A stretch of 64,000 bases of DNA from an uncultured Draconibacterium sp. (GCF_963675585.1 NZ_OY776411.1:129001-193000); one strand, 5' to 3'; shown: positions 44,568 through 54,032, counted from the stretch's first letter. The notes: generated by a model from the letters alone, not told the origin. Program-made: numbers and translations.

Positions 44568-44575
44568 TATTTTCG
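44568..44575 (+). promoter_or_regulatory. candidate lysS promoter -7 element
   Basis: TATTTTCG lies 43 bases before lysS. A second, perfect TAnnTTTG match (TATCTTTG) lies further upstream at 44470-44477. Either could serve lysS; the upstream one would leave a 140-base leader. I see no T-box-like structure. Confidence 0.4.
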
Positions 44576-44618
44576 GCATTCTTCCCTGAAAGGACAAAAA
44601 CTTAAAAGTGAATAAAAA

Positions 44619-46325
44619 ATGAGTCATCAGGAATTAAGCGAACAAGAGATTATCAGGAGAAATTCGTTGCAAAAAATGCGCGACTTAGGCATCGATCCGT
44701 ATCCTGCAGCACAATACCATGTTAATACTACCTCGAAAAAGATTAAGGACAACTACAAGGAAGAAGAAAAGAATTTTCAGGATGTAGTAATTGCCGGACG
44801 AATAATGAGTCGCCGGATTATGGGGAAAGCTGCTTTTGCAGAGCTTCAGGATCATGAAGGACGGATTCAGATTTATGTAAATCGCGATGAAATTTGCCCG
44901 GGTGACGATAAAACAATGTACAACGAGGTATTTAAAAAATTACTCGACATTGGTGATATTATTGGCGTAAAAGGAAAGGCTTTTCTTACTCAAATGGGTG
45001 AATTAACCGTTCATGTTGATGAATTTACAGTACTAAATAAATCCTTACGTCCGCTTCCAATTGTAAAAGAAAAAGACGGAAAAACATACGATGCATTTAC
45101 CGATGCAGAGCAACGTTACCGCCAGCGTTACATCGATTTAATTGTAAATCCGCAGGTAAAAGATACGTTTGTAAAACGTACGATTATTTACAACACCATG
45201 CGTCAGATGTTTAACGAATACGGTTATCACGAAGTTGAAACTCCGATTCTTCAACCTATTCCCGGAGGCGCAGCTGCACGTCCGTTTATTACGCACCACA
45301 ACGCGTTAAACATGCCCTTGTACATGCGTATTGCCAACGAACTATACCTAAAACGTTTGATTGTTGGTGGTTTCGAAGGTGTTTACGAATTCTCAAAAGA
45401 TTTCCGTAACGAAGGAATGGACCGCACCCACAATCCCGAATTTACGGTAATGGAGATTTACGTTGCCTACAAAGATTACAAATGGATGATGAGCTTTACC
45501 GAAGAAATTTGTGAGCGTGTGGCAATGGCTTTACACGGCACCACAAAAGTTCAGTTGGGCGACAACATTATCGATTACAAAGCACCGTTTCCACGGGTTA
45601 CCATGGCCGAAGCCATTTTAGAGCACACGGGCTACGATATTAACGGAAAGTCGGAAGCTGATTTGCGCAAAATTGCAGACAAGCTGGGTATTGATACCGA
45701 CGAGACAATGGGTAAAGGAAAACTGATTGACGAGATTTTTGGCGAGAAATGTGAAGGCAATTACATTCAGCCAACTTTTATTACCGATTACCCGGTTGAA
45801 ATGTCGCCGCTTACCAAAAAACACCGCGATAATCCGGAACTTACCGAACGTTTTGAGTTGATGGTAAACGGAAAAGAACTGGCGAACGCTTATTCGGAAT
45901 TAAACGATCCGATCGATCAGCGCGAGCGTTTCGAAGACCAACTGAAACTTTCGGAAAAAGGTGACGACGAAGCCATGTTTATCGACCAGGACTTTTTACG
46001 CGCACTGGAATACGGAATGCCGCCAACATCGGGAATGGGAATTGGAATGGACCGTTTAACCATGTTTATGACCAACAGCCCGTCGATTCAGGATGTACTT
46101 TTCTTCCCGCAAATGAAACCGGAGAAAAAAGCAGTTGAACTCACCGATGACGAAAAAGTAGTATTTGAGCTGCTAAAATTGGAATCGCCAATTGAATTAC
46201 CTGCATTAAAAGACAAAGCCGGGCTTAGCAATAAAAAATGGGACAAAGCCATTAAAGGACTTACCAGCAAAAAAGTGGCAAAGGTTGAAAATACAGATGC
46301 CGGCTTGTTGGTGACTGCTTTGTAG
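44619..46325 (+). CDS. lysS: lysyl-tRNA synthetase (class II)
   Basis: 568 residues. An OB-fold anticodon-binding domain covers about 55-160 ([21 protein letters not shown]). The class II catalytic domain has motif 1 [15 protein letters not shown], motif 2 [20 protein letters not shown] and motif 3 [18 protein letters not shown]. After the usual end ([10 protein letters not shown]) there is a further segment of about 65 residues ([18 protein letters not shown]...) resembling a winged helix, which is typical of Bacteroidota LysS and not a fusion artefact. It charges tRNA-Lys in the cytosol. Its terminator follows. Confidence 0.97.
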   Translation: MSHQELSEQEIIRRNSLQKMRDLGIDPYPAAQYHVNTTSKKIKDNYKEEEKNFQDVVIAGRIMSRRIMGKAAFAELQDHEGRIQIYVNRDEICPGDDKTMYNEVFKKLLDIGDIIGVKGKAFLTQMGELTVHVDEFTVLNKSLRPLPIVKEKDGKTYDAFTDAEQRYRQRYIDLIVNPQVKDTFVKRTIIYNTMRQMFNEYGYHEVETPILQPIPGGAAARPFITHHNALNMPLYMRIANELYLKRLIVGGFEGVYEFSKDFRNEGMDRTHNPEFTVMEIYVAYKDYKWMMSFTEEICERVAMALHGTTKVQLGDNIIDYKAPFPRVTMAEAILEHTGYDINGKSEADLRKIADKLGIDTDETMGKGKLIDEIFGEKCEGNYIQPTFITDYPVEMSPLTKKHRDNPELTERFELMVNGKELANAYSELNDPIDQRERFEDQLKLSEKGDDEAMFIDQDFLRALEYGMPPTSGMGIGMDRLTMFMTNSPSIQDVLFFPQMKPEKKAVELTDDEKVVFELLKLESPIELPALKDKAGLSNKKWDKAIKGLTSKKVAKVENTDAGLLVTAL

Positions 46326-46372
46326 GAGACAAGGCAAAAGGATAAAGGCAAAAGTCAAAATTAAAAATATAG

Positions 46373-46403
46373 AAGCCTCTTCGTTTTTCGGAGGGGCTTT
46401 TTT
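46373..46403 (+). terminator. terminator of lysS
   Basis: The stem AAGCCTCTTCG pairs with CGGAGGGGCTT (G-T pairs included) over a short T-rich loop, with TTTTTT at its end, 48 bases past the lysS stop. Confidence 0.8.
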
Positions 46404-46545
46404 ATGTTCTAAAATTGAAAAGAGAGAACTATGACAAGGTTTTTTTGTAAATTGTAAAGAGCGAAAAAATCGGACAGCACATATACTTACAATATTCACA
46501 AAAAAGCTAGCAGGTATCCTTATTACAAAACTGCCAAAATCACAA

Positions 46546-47388
46546 ATGGAGAACAGCATACTACTACAACATTTTAACAGCAAACTAAACTTGTTTCAAC
46601 ATTTCTTCAGGAAGACACTTGAAACCCAGGAAATGGAGCATATACATGAGCTGAGAGTAAACATTAAAAAACTGCGAACCATTTGCACTTTAATTCAGGA
46701 AGCTAGTTTTGAAAAATTGAAGAAAGAGCCCTGTTTCGAATTGTTTTCAAATTTATTCCGGGTTGCAGGAATGTTACGTGAAGCACAAATTAACCTGGAA
46801 ATTATTGAAAACAAGCAGTTTGACTTTTTAATTCCGTTTGTTCAATATTTAAAAAACAGCCAGGATAAATATTCCAAGCAATTACTTGAAACCATGTTGG
46901 TTTTTGACCAGGAAAAACTGCAGGTGTTGAACAATGATTTAATCAGGAATGTGCAAAATTTATCAAATGACCTTGTACTAAAAGAATCAGTTAAACTGGC
47001 CATTCAAAAAACCTTGAATGTAATACAACTCAAAGATGCGCTGCAGGCCAAAAACAATCTTCACCAAATCCGTATTCAGCAAAAAGCCGTGCACGAATTA
47101 CTTGGAATACTAGTAGAACTGCATCCCGATTCAACATTGGACAAGTTGAAAGACGAGATCAAATTATTTAACGTAGAAATTGGAAACTGGCACGACTATA
47201 AAGTCTTACATCAGGCACTCAACGAATTCACGGACAAAAATCAGGACACAATAAATGTTCGCTACTTTAATAGTTTAATTGAGGGAATTGAAAAGGAACA
47301 AGAGTTAAAACAAACCCGCTTATTCGACATTTTAAACAAACACATGGTTCGGCAACAGCTTAACCTAATTCAAAACCTGCTGAATTAA
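46546..47388 (+). CDS. CHAD-domain protein
   Basis: 280 residues, entirely helical with no signal peptide. The N-terminal HIHELRVNIKKLRTICTL is the conserved CHAD start (H-x3-R-x3-RRLR) with the usual histidine and basic residues. CHAD proteins bind polyphosphate and often sit next to a CYTH/triphosphatase domain; here no CYTH domain is fused or adjacent. The arginines are partly replaced by lysines (KKLR). A role at polyphosphate granules is inferred from family knowledge only. It ends 43 bases before a tRNA gene on the same strand. Confidence 0.8.
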   Translation: MENSILLQHFNSKLNLFQHFFRKTLETQEMEHIHELRVNIKKLRTICTLIQEASFEKLKKEPCFELFSNLFRVAGMLREAQINLEIIENKQFDFLIPFVQYLKNSQDKYSKQLLETMLVFDQEKLQVLNNDLIRNVQNLSNDLVLKESVKLAIQKTLNVIQLKDALQAKNNLHQIRIQQKAVHELLGILVELHPDSTLDKLKDEIKLFNVEIGNWHDYKVLHQALNEFTDKNQDTINVRYFNSLIEGIEKEQELKQTRLFDILNKHMVRQQLNLIQNLLN

Positions 47389-47431
47389 GGCACTTTAATG
47401 AACTAAAATTACTTACTTAGTAAAACAGTAA

Positions 47432-47504
47432 GCCTCTTTAGCTCAGTTGGTAGAGCAGCTCATTCGTAATGAGCAGGTCGCGGGTTCAAGTCCCGTGAGA
47501 GGCT
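47432..47504 (+). tRNA. tRNA-Thr (anticodon CGU)
   Basis: A complete 73-base cloverleaf. The acceptor stem GCCTCTT pairs with GAGAGGC (one G-T). The D arm is GCTC-AGTTGGTA-GAGC. The anticodon stem GCTCA/TGAGC has loop TTCGTAA, with anticodon CGT at 47465-47467 reading ACG (Thr). The T arm is GCGGG-TTCAAGT-CCCGT. CCA is not encoded (TCT follows). No other tRNA is nearby. Confidence 0.95.
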
Positions 47505-47731
47505 CTTTATTTCAATTCAACTCACAAAAAAAAGAAACGCCATCACGCAATTCCAGGATTTATATCTTCGTTTTTGAAACGGTATTTTGTAAGCCATAAT
47601 TTTAATTAAAATCAATTCTACTCGCCAATATCCATGGGCAAACCAATTCCAAATCAGAAAAAGCTTTACCTCCACCCAACGCTCACCGAATCTCAAATAT
47701 TATATCTATCTTCCGCACAGAAAATAAATAT

Positions 47732-48280
47732 ATGAGAACATTATCCGGTAAGGTTTTACACAAACTTGGTTGGAAGATAACAGGGGACTATGCCGGATTA
47801 AAAAAATCGGTTACGATTTTTGCACCACACACGGCTCACATCGATTTTTTATTTGGGAAATTAGGCTTCACCGAGCTGGGTGTTAAATTCAAATTTCTTT
47901 CGAAAAAAGAACTTTTCTTTTTCCCCATGAATTTGGTAATGCGTCAACTGGGTTCCATACCGGTTCGGGGAGTAAAAGGTAAAAATGCCATTTTTCAGGT
48001 GGCTGATATGCTAAACAATACCGACGAATTGCACATTGTTGTTTCGCCGGAAGGTTGGATTAAAAAGGTAACAAAATGGAATAAAGGTTTCTTTTATATG
48101 GCTCAAAAAGCAAATGTACCGATAGTTGTTTCCACCTTAGATTACGCTAAAAAAGAAATGGGAGTTAAAGCGGTTATTTACGATACTACAGATTTTAATA
48201 CGGTAATGAAACAAATTAACGATATCTATACAGATGTGCAGGGTAAGAATCCCGACCAGTTTGCCTTTCACGAGAATTAG
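47732..48280 (+). CDS. 1-acyl-sn-glycerol-3-phosphate acyltransferase-like protein (PlsC family)
   Basis: 182 residues, a compact PlsC domain. Motif I is APHTAHIDFLFGK (H-x4-D), motif II PVRGVKGKNAIF and motif III VVSPEGWIKK, with a conserved PIVVSTLDY strand afterwards. This minimal form resembles the short acyltransferases that act in phospholipid or ornithine-lipid synthesis, but it lacks a membrane helix at the N-terminus. It is monocistronic, following the tRNA after 227 bases. Acyl acceptor unknown. Confidence 0.87.
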   Translation: MRTLSGKVLHKLGWKITGDYAGLKKSVTIFAPHTAHIDFLFGKLGFTELGVKFKFLSKKELFFFPMNLVMRQLGSIPVRGVKGKNAIFQVADMLNNTDELHIVVSPEGWIKKVTKWNKGFFYMAQKANVPIVVSTLDYAKKEMGVKAVIYDTTDFNTVMKQINDIYTDVQGKNPDQFAFHEN

Positions 48281-48890
48281 CGAAACAATTTTTGAATAAG
48301 TGGTGTATTTTTAGAGTTGATTACTCTGATAACCTAGCCTGGTGTAAAAACAAACTATCCCTGTCTGCGGTTTTTGTTCCTCAGCGAATAACGACTAAGT
48401 GTATTTCCCAATTTGTTACATTGGCACACTGTTATTCAATTATGTTTTAAATCCCGATAGCATACTACCAAAGCTATAATTATTGCCACTGCCACCAGAA
48501 TCGCATAAATAAAAAGTATCATAACTTCCATTTTTTAAAAAGTTAAACAACCACCAATACTCAATTTGTTTCATAACCTTCAATTCATTTAAGTTTAAAC
48601 AATTAGCTCTACTCTTTCTTACGTAAAAATCCTTCTAAATGATTTCAAAACAGAAGATTTTTATACATTCTTTGCATATTTTGCCGTGCAAAATGGCCGA
48701 AATACATGATCAGTAAAGATTACCTTTTCCATGTTTTCGGAATATATTAACGACGACGCTTATTACATTTTACTTTTAATACCAGTTTCTGACTCAACCT
48801 TCAGAACGGTTAAAACTTGGATTTCAGATAGGATGCCAGTATATTTACATATCTGATTTTCAGACACTTTAAACATTTAGTTAAATACGA
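48281..48890. other. 610-base gene-poor interval
   Basis: No long reading frame. It contains one possible 31-residue membrane peptide on the minus strand (separate entry) and a perfect inverted repeat ATTTTGC-CGT-GCAAAAT (48678-48694) that could be an operator. The remainder is AT-rich with no RNA gene or terminator recognised. The promoter of the downstream T9SS gene should be in the right-hand part, but no clear TAnnTTTG element was found. Confidence 0.5.
48436..48531 (-). CDS. possible single-pass membrane micropeptide (31 aa)
   Basis: Frame ATG to TGA encodes 31 residues: MEVMILFIYAILVAVAIIIA followed by a short LVVCYRDLKHN end. It is one continuous hydrophobic helix with a positively charged tail, the size and shape of regulatory micropeptides such as KdpF or CydX. 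There is no matched Shine-Dalgarno sequence (usual in Bacteroidota) or promoter element. The overlapping frame codes for nothing coherent, which is why the hydrophobic pattern stands out. No homologue is known to me; it may be chance. Confidence 0.35.
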   Translation of the reverse strand: MEVMILFIYAILVAVAIIIALVVCYRDLKHN

Positions 48891-50702
48891 ATGCAGAATA
48901 AAAATTTCAAGAGTATGAAACAACTTTACATTTTTTCGAAAAATTTGCTTGCAGTACTACTGTTATTTTTTGCAATTGCAACAAACGGACAGGAATCGCT
49001 TACCATAAACATGGGAGACATTGAATTGAGTGCCGGGCAGGATACGCTTTTGATTGCTACTTATATTAACGGAGAAGACACCATCACCGATGGAATAAAA
49101 TGGAATACAGAACCCGGATCGCTCGGAAAAGTGAACAAAGACGGTGTTTTAACTGCCGGCCAACCTGGAACAGGACTTCTTATTGCCAAATACAAAGATC
49201 TTCGCGCTAATGTTAATCTTACAGTGGTTGGCGACTCAAAAAAAACCGATGAAGACAATGATGATGATGAAGACACTGATGAAAATGATTACCCTAAGGT
49301 AAAAATCGTTCCGGGAAGTATTAAGGTTGAAGTTGGCGATTCGGTTGAATTGTACGCCTTTTACGTTGATTCTTTTGATGTAAAAATTGACACCATGACA
49401 TTTCTGTGGTCTGTGGAACCAATAACAATCGGAGAATTTCCGGATGCTGAGAGCAGCATGTTTAAAGCAGGAGACACTCCGGGGAAAGGTTTGGTTATAG
49501 CGCAATACGGCGAATTAGCAGACACGGCAAAAATTGAAATTTACGAAAGCAAACGCTCCAAAGAAAAAAAGGAAAAGGAAGAGCATCAGAACAACGGGAA
49601 TAGTGGCAAACAAATGACAATTGAACCCGGCGACATGGTTGTATATACCGGAGCCGAGCCCATTGAATATACAGCCACATACAAAACCAACGGAAACAAA
49701 CATCAGGATGCCGATTTTATCTGGAGCGTTTCCGACACAAGTATTGCCACTATCGACACCTTAGGATTACTTACACTAAAAGGCGAAACCGGAATGACGC
49801 TGGTTAATGTTGAATACAGCAACTTTGGTGCAAGTGTTGAATTATTGGTTGTTGATTCAACCATCGATATGGAGGTGAATTCCATTTCTATTCGTCGCGT
49901 TTTACCTAATGGCAAAGAACTAAAGGCTAAAAACTTAAAAGAAGGCGATTCGTATAAAATTGCCGGTTTGCCTTATCCATTGAATTTATTGAACGGTGGC
50001 ATGATCCATTTCCCCTTTGGATGTATAAACGAGGACATTGAGATTTTTATGATCATTCCGGAAAAATATTCGGAGCTGAATGATGACAGTACCGAGGTAG
50101 AATTTAACATGGACATTGTTACGGGAGTTGAGTTTAGCGTAAAACCTGTAGGTTCCGACACCATTGTTGAACCTTATATGTTTACTATTCCGGTTGAATT
50201 AAAATTGATTTACAAAAGCGACTTAATTGATTCGCTTGGAATAGATCCGCAAGATTTGAATATGTTTTTTGCAGACAGTAGTGGCTTTGTAGAAGTTGAA
50301 GATGGACAAATTGCCGTTGTCGATACAGCCAGAAACCGCATTTACGCTTCAATTATCCACTTTAGTACAATTGTGGTAAAAGAAAAAAGCACTGCTACTT
50401 CGGTTGTAGAAACAGCTACTCCTGAGGACAATCTGCTTCATATTTATCCGAATCCGTTTAGCCATTCTACTACAATTCAGTTCAGGTTAAATGAACCCGC
50501 CGAAACAAACATTTCAGTTTATAATTTGCTTGGGCAAAAAATACAAGTTTTGGCCGACGGTGAATATCCTGAAGGATTGCATAAAATTGTATGGAATGGA
50601 GATGACTTAAATGGTTCGCCTGCTACATCAGGAATGTACCTGTGCCGGTTTATTAAAAATGGTGAAGTGAGCGAAGTAAAACGTATTATTTTGAACAAAT
50701 AA
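48891..50702 (+). CDS. secreted protein with three Ig-like repeats and T9SS type A sorting domain
   Basis: 603 residues (a second ATG at 48915 would give 595 and a cleaner signal peptide, KQLYIFSKNLLAVLLLFFAI). After the signal come three similar beta domains, each with an IKWNTEP/FLWSVEP/FIWSVSD strand and a GTGLLIAKY/GKGLVIAQY/GMTLVNVEY strand (about 40-115, 150-225, 245-320). They are separated by acidic or lysine-rich linkers (DEDNDDDEDTDEND; KRSKEKKEKEE). A large unassigned domain follows (about 325-510), then a type A T9SS tail with HIYPNPF...YNLLGQKI and VKRIILNK. It is thus exported by type IX secretion and probably cell-surface anchored. Confidence 0.87.
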   Translation: MQNKNFKSMKQLYIFSKNLLAVLLLFFAIATNGQESLTINMGDIELSAGQDTLLIATYINGEDTITDGIKWNTEPGSLGKVNKDGVLTAGQPGTGLLIAKYKDLRANVNLTVVGDSKKTDEDNDDDEDTDENDYPKVKIVPGSIKVEVGDSVELYAFYVDSFDVKIDTMTFLWSVEPITIGEFPDAESSMFKAGDTPGKGLVIAQYGELADTAKIEIYESKRSKEKKEKEEHQNNGNSGKQMTIEPGDMVVYTGAEPIEYTATYKTNGNKHQDADFIWSVSDTSIATIDTLGLLTLKGETGMTLVNVEYSNFGASVELLVVDSTIDMEVNSISIRRVLPNGKELKAKNLKEGDSYKIAGLPYPLNLLNGGMIHFPFGCINEDIEIFMIIPEKYSELNDDSTEVEFNMDIVTGVEFSVKPVGSDTIVEPYMFTIPVELKLIYKSDLIDSLGIDPQDLNMFFADSSGFVEVEDGQIAVVDTARNRIYASIIHFSTIVVKEKSTATSVVETATPEDNLLHIYPNPFSHSTTIQFRLNEPAETNISVYNLLGQKIQVLADGEYPEGLHKIVWNGDDLNGSPATSGMYLCRFIKNGEVSEVKRIILNK

Positions 50703-50724
50703 ATAAACCAAATACATAAATGCT

Positions 50725-50765
50725 AAGCCCTTCATCGTAACCACAACTGATGGAGGGCTTTTTTT
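50725..50765 (+). terminator. terminator of the T9SS cargo gene
   Basis: A 12-base-pair stem (AAGCCCTTCATC with GATGGAGGGCTT, one G-T) has a 12-base loop and is followed by T residues, 22 bases after the stop. Confidence 0.88.
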
Positions 50766-50853
50766 ATACAACAAATCGGAGCTACCCAAAAGGCACTTCA
50801 ATTATCTCTCTCTTTTTCTGAAATCTTTTTCCTGCTTTTATTGTTATGCTAAT

Positions 50854-51327
50854 ATGAGAAATCAGGATTCCAATAAAGATTTTAATGTTCATTTGAAGAC
50901 AGAATTCAAAAAGATAGATGAACTTATTACTGAATTTACAACTGAACTTGCAGTAGATTTGTCAATTCTTGTGAAGAGGTTTTACCCAACGATACAATTT
51001 AACAAAGCGCTTAAAGAACAACTAATTATATACGCTACACAAATTTTTAACTGTGCCGATTCGGTGTACGACAAAGATCAAAATTACAACGAAACCAGAA
51101 TGAGTGAAGAGCTTGTTTCTGTTACACGGATTTTAGAAATGAGGGCTTCAACTCCACAGAATAAAACATTTGCAATACAAAGCCACACCAAAGTAAAACA
51201 GATTGTGATTAAGTATTTCCCCAATACAATAGACTTATCGGCTAATGGATTTCGTTTGCTTGAACGAAGTTGTTTAATGCATAACCACGAGTTTTTGTAC
51301 CTTATTCAAGACAAGCAGAATAATTAA
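50854..51327 (+). CDS. conserved-looking hypothetical cytosolic protein
   Basis: 157 residues, all-helical by appearance, no signal peptide and no recognised domain. Charged N-terminus (NQDSNKDFNVHLKTEFKKID) and a central amphipathic region (VKRFYPTIQFNKALKEQLIIY). I do not recognise the family. Codon use looks like that of its neighbours. It sits alone between two terminators, preceded by a promoter-sized spacer. Confidence 0.6.
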   Translation: MRNQDSNKDFNVHLKTEFKKIDELITEFTTELAVDLSILVKRFYPTIQFNKALKEQLIIYATQIFNCADSVYDKDQNYNETRMSEELVSVTRILEMRASTPQNKTFAIQSHTKVKQIVIKYFPNTIDLSANGFRLLERSCLMHNHEFLYLIQDKQNN

Positions 51328-51377
51328 AAGTTACGGATTTTCGCATTTGCAGTTTTTTGATTGCCCACTATTTTACA

Positions 51378-51410
51378 AAAAAAAGAGCTACTCAAATAAA
51401 TGAGCAGCTC
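51378..51410 (-). terminator. terminator of the tsf operon
   Basis: Stem GAGCT-A-CTCA pairs with TGAG-C-AGCTC around a 6-base loop. On the minus strand it is followed by TTTTTTTT (A run at 51377-51384 on the plus strand). It lies 26 bases past the tsf stop codon. Confidence 0.85.
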
Positions 51411-51435
51411 AGTTTTATATTTTAGTCAGCATTAA

Positions 51436-52260
51436 CTACGCATTCAACGAATAACGATCGAAAGCAGTTACAGTTAATTCTGCATCACTTTGCTTCAAGA
51501 AATCTTTGATCGACATTTTATTGTCTTTAACGTAAGCCTGGTTTAAAAGAGTTACGTCTTTGTACCATTTGTTAAGCGAACCAAGTGCAATTTTTTCAAT
51601 CATTGCTTCTGGTTTACCTTCGTTACGGTATTTTTCTGTAGCAAAAGCTAATTCTTTATCAATTTCTGCTTGTGGAATAGAATCCTCGTCAACAGCAACA
51701 GGTGCCATTGCAGCAATTTGCATTGCAACATCTTTTCCAACTTGCTCTTGAGCAGTTTTGTTGAATGAAACCAAAGTAGCCAGTTTATTTCCAGGGTGGA
51801 TATAAGGAACTACAGCTTCATCAGCCAAACATTTGAAGTAAGAAAGGTCAAGTTTTTCACCGGTAACACCAGTTTGTTCAGTAACCAACGATTCAATTGA
51901 TTTACCGTCAAGTTCAATAGCTTTAAGAGCTTCCAAACTTTCAACTTTATTTTCCAGAGCAGCGTCCAGAATTTTTTCAGCAAACGCAACATAGCTTTCG
52001 TTTTTAGCAACAAAGTCGGTTTCGCAATTTAGCACTACAATAGCACCATATTTTGCATCACCTGTAACTTTAGCTAAAGCTACGCCTTCTGCTGCATCTC
52101 TGTCTGCACGTTTGTTTGCAATAAGTTTACCTTTTTCGCGGATAATTTCCAGTGCTCTTTCGAAGTCACCTTCGGCATCTTTCAGGGCATTTTTACAATC
52201 CATCATCCCTGCGCCTGATACTTTTCGTAGTTTTACTACGTCAGCTGTTGTAAAAGACAT
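51436..52260 (-). CDS. tsf: translation elongation factor Ts
   Basis: 274 residues. The N-terminal UBA-like domain has VVKLRKVSGAGMMDCKNALKDAEGD, followed by the TDFVAKN signature and the core dimerisation domains. It regenerates EF-Tu-GTP by nucleotide exchange in the cytosol. It follows rpsB at 44 bases, the usual rpsB-tsf pair, at the end of the operon. Normal length for Bacteroidota (about 275). Confidence 0.97.
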   Translation of the reverse strand: MSFTTADVVKLRKVSGAGMMDCKNALKDAEGDFERALEIIREKGKLIANKRADRDAAEGVALAKVTGDAKYGAIVVLNCETDFVAKNESYVAFAEKILDAALENKVESLEALKAIELDGKSIESLVTEQTGVTGEKLDLSYFKCLADEAVVPYIHPGNKLATLVSFNKTAQEQVGKDVAMQIAAMAPVAVDEDSIPQAEIDKELAFATEKYRNEGKPEAMIEKIALGSLNKWYKDVTLLNQAYVKDNKMSIKDFLKQSDAELTVTAFDRYSLNA

Positions 52261-52304
52261 AATATAAATCTCTTCTTATGGTTTATATAATTTCTTAACC
52301 TTTA

Positions 52305-53093
52305 TTACTCTTCGTCCGAATCTTCGTCTTCGTCGGCTTTTGCTTTAGATGCTTTTGCACCTTTTTTATCATCCTCTTCGCTTTCGTCGTCTTTACCTTT
52401 CTCAAACTTGCGTTCGTTCAATCCTTCGGCAATTGCATCGGTCATAGCACCAACAATTAAACGAATTGATTGAGAAGCGTCGTCGTTTGCAGGAATTACA
52501 AAATCAACGTCATCCGGATTAGAGTTTGTATCAACAATTGCAAATACAGGAATTCCCAATTTCTGAGCTTCGCGAACTGCAATTTTTTCTTTTAATACGT
52601 CAACCACAAACAAAGCAGCTGGTAAACGGCTTAGGTCTGAGATAGATCCTAACATTTTTTCCAACTTGGCACGTTGTCTTGTAATCTGTAGTTTTTCTCT
52701 CTTCGAAAGGTTATCCCAACTTGTGTCCTTCATCATTTTATCGATGGAGATCATTTTTTTAACCGCTTTGCGGATGGTTGGGAAGTTGGTAAGCATACCT
52801 CCTGGCCAGCGCTCAGTTACGTAAGGCATTCCTACGTTTTTCACTAAGTCTGAAACCAAATCTTTGGCTTGCTTTTTAGTTGCAACAAATAAAATTTTAC
52901 GGCCTGATTTTGCAATTTGTTTGATTGCATTTGCAGCTTCGTCAATTTTTACAACTGTTTTTTGAAGATCGATAATGTGGATTCCGTTTTTTTCCATGAA
53001 GATATAAGGCTCCATGTTTGGATTCCACTTTCTTTTCAGGTGACCAAAATGAGCACCTGCATCCAATAATTCTTGAAAATTTGTTCTTGGCAT
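52305..53093 (-). CDS. rpsB: 30S ribosomal protein S2
   Basis: 262 residues. Core signatures NFQELLDAGAHFGHLKRKWNP, YIFMEKNGIHIIDLQKT, RWPGGMLTNF and PVFAIVDTNSNPDDVDF. The last 40 residues are an acidic/lysine-rich tail (DDESEEDDKKGAKASKAKAD and an acidic end), longer than in E. coli S2 but usual in Bacteroidota. It is a structural protein of the small ribosomal subunit. It lies 97 bases downstream of rpsI on the same strand. Confidence 0.97.
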   Translation of the reverse strand: MPRTNFQELLDAGAHFGHLKRKWNPNMEPYIFMEKNGIHIIDLQKTVVKIDEAANAIKQIAKSGRKILFVATKKQAKDLVSDLVKNVGMPYVTERWPGGMLTNFPTIRKAVKKMISIDKMMKDTSWDNLSKREKLQITRQRAKLEKMLGSISDLSRLPAALFVVDVLKEKIAVREAQKLGIPVFAIVDTNSNPDDVDFVIPANDDASQSIRLIVGAMTDAIAEGLNERKFEKGKDDESEEDDKKGAKASKAKADEDEDSDEE

Positions 53094-53190
53094 CTTTTTA
53101 CTTTTTTTTATGCTCTAAAAGCAACCGTTAAGTAGTCCCGGCAAATCGGGAATCTTAACCGTTTTAGATCCATATAAATTATAAATACTA

Positions 53191-53577
53191 TTAACGTTTT
53201 GAGAATTGGAAACGTTTCCTTGCTTTTGGTTGACCAGGTTTTTTACGTTCCACTTCGCGAGGATCCCTTGTTACAAATCCGGCAGCTTTTAACTGGCCTC
53301 TTGATTCAGGATCGATTTCCATTAATGCACGGGTGATTGCCAAACGTAAAGCTTCAGCCTGACCTTTTTGGCCACCACCATCAAGATTAACTTTAATGTC
53401 ATATTTTTCTGAAACCTCTAGTAGACTTAAAGGTTGCAATACAATGTACTGCAAAGTTTCAGCAGGAAAATATTCTTTCATTTCCCTATTGTTTACGGTA
53501 ATGTTACCTTTTCCTTCGCTTACGTAAATACGAGCAACAGCTGATTTTCTACGTCCGATTGTGTTTACTACTTCCAT
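53191..53577 (-). CDS. rpsI: 30S ribosomal protein S9
   Basis: 128 residues, full length. GRRKSAVARIYVSEGKGNITVN starts the domain, with GGQKGQAEALRLAITRAL and the C-terminal basic tail GQPKARKRFQFSKR that reaches the P site. The start codon shares one base with the rplM stop (TAATG), a translational coupling typical of rplM-rpsI. Confidence 0.97.
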   Translation of the reverse strand: MEVVNTIGRRKSAVARIYVSEGKGNITVNNREMKEYFPAETLQYIVLQPLSLLEVSEKYDIKVNLDGGGQKGQAEALRLAITRALMEIDPESRGQLKAAGFVTRDPREVERKKPGQPKARKRFQFSKR

Positions 53578-54032
53578 TATTTAATCGTATTTAAATCAAC
53601 AACTTTAGGTTTTTGAGCCTCATATTTGTGCTCAGCACCAACTACAACATGCAAATTTCTGTACAATTCACGTCCTAATCTGTTTTTAGGAAGCATGCCT
53701 CTTACAGCTTTCTCAACCAAACGTTCAGGATATTTTGCTAACACATCCTGTGGGCTTTGAAATCTCTGACCACCAGGATATCCAGTGTGACGGATATAAA
53801 CTTTATCAGTCATTTTTTTACCTGTCAGCGCAATTTTTTCAGCATTGATAACAATTACGTTATCACCACAATCAACGTGCGGTGTGAAATTTGGCTTGTA
53901 TTTACCTCTCAACATTTTAGCAACTTTACTTGCCAAACGTCCCAATACCATGTTTTCGGCATCAATAACTACCCATTCTTTTTCAGCAGTAGCTTTGTTT
54001 GCAGAAATTGTTTTATAACTAAGTGTGTCCAC
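53577..54032 (-). CDS. rplM: 50S ribosomal protein L13
   Basis: 151 residues, normal length. WVVIDAENMVLGRLASKVAKML, HVDCGDNVIVINAEKIALTGKK and GMLPKNRLGRELYRNLHVV are the family core. First gene of rplM-rpsI-rpsB-tsf on the minus strand, transcribed from a promoter with a long leader. It binds 23S rRNA early in 50S assembly. Confidence 0.97.
   Translation of the reverse strand: MDTLSYKTISANKATAEKEWVVIDAENMVLGRLASKVAKMLRGKYKPNFTPHVDCGDNVIVINAEKIALTGKKMTDKVYIRHTGYPGGQRFQSPQDVLAKYPERLVEKAVRGMLPKNRLGRELYRNLHVVVGAEHKYEAQKPKVVDLNTIK

Noticed and set aside
44399-44605. Open frame upstream of lysS (about 70 codons, starting MEIKHRS)
   Set aside because: No family likeness, overlaps two candidate promoter elements of lysS, and composition looks like AT-rich spacer. 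Treated as non-coding.
44619-46325. Extra C-terminal domain of LysS as a novel fusion
   Set aside because: The additional 65 residues are usual for LysS of Bacteroidota.
52305-53093. Acidic tail of S2 as frameshift or insertion
   Set aside because: The frame is continuous and such tails occur in related S2 proteins.
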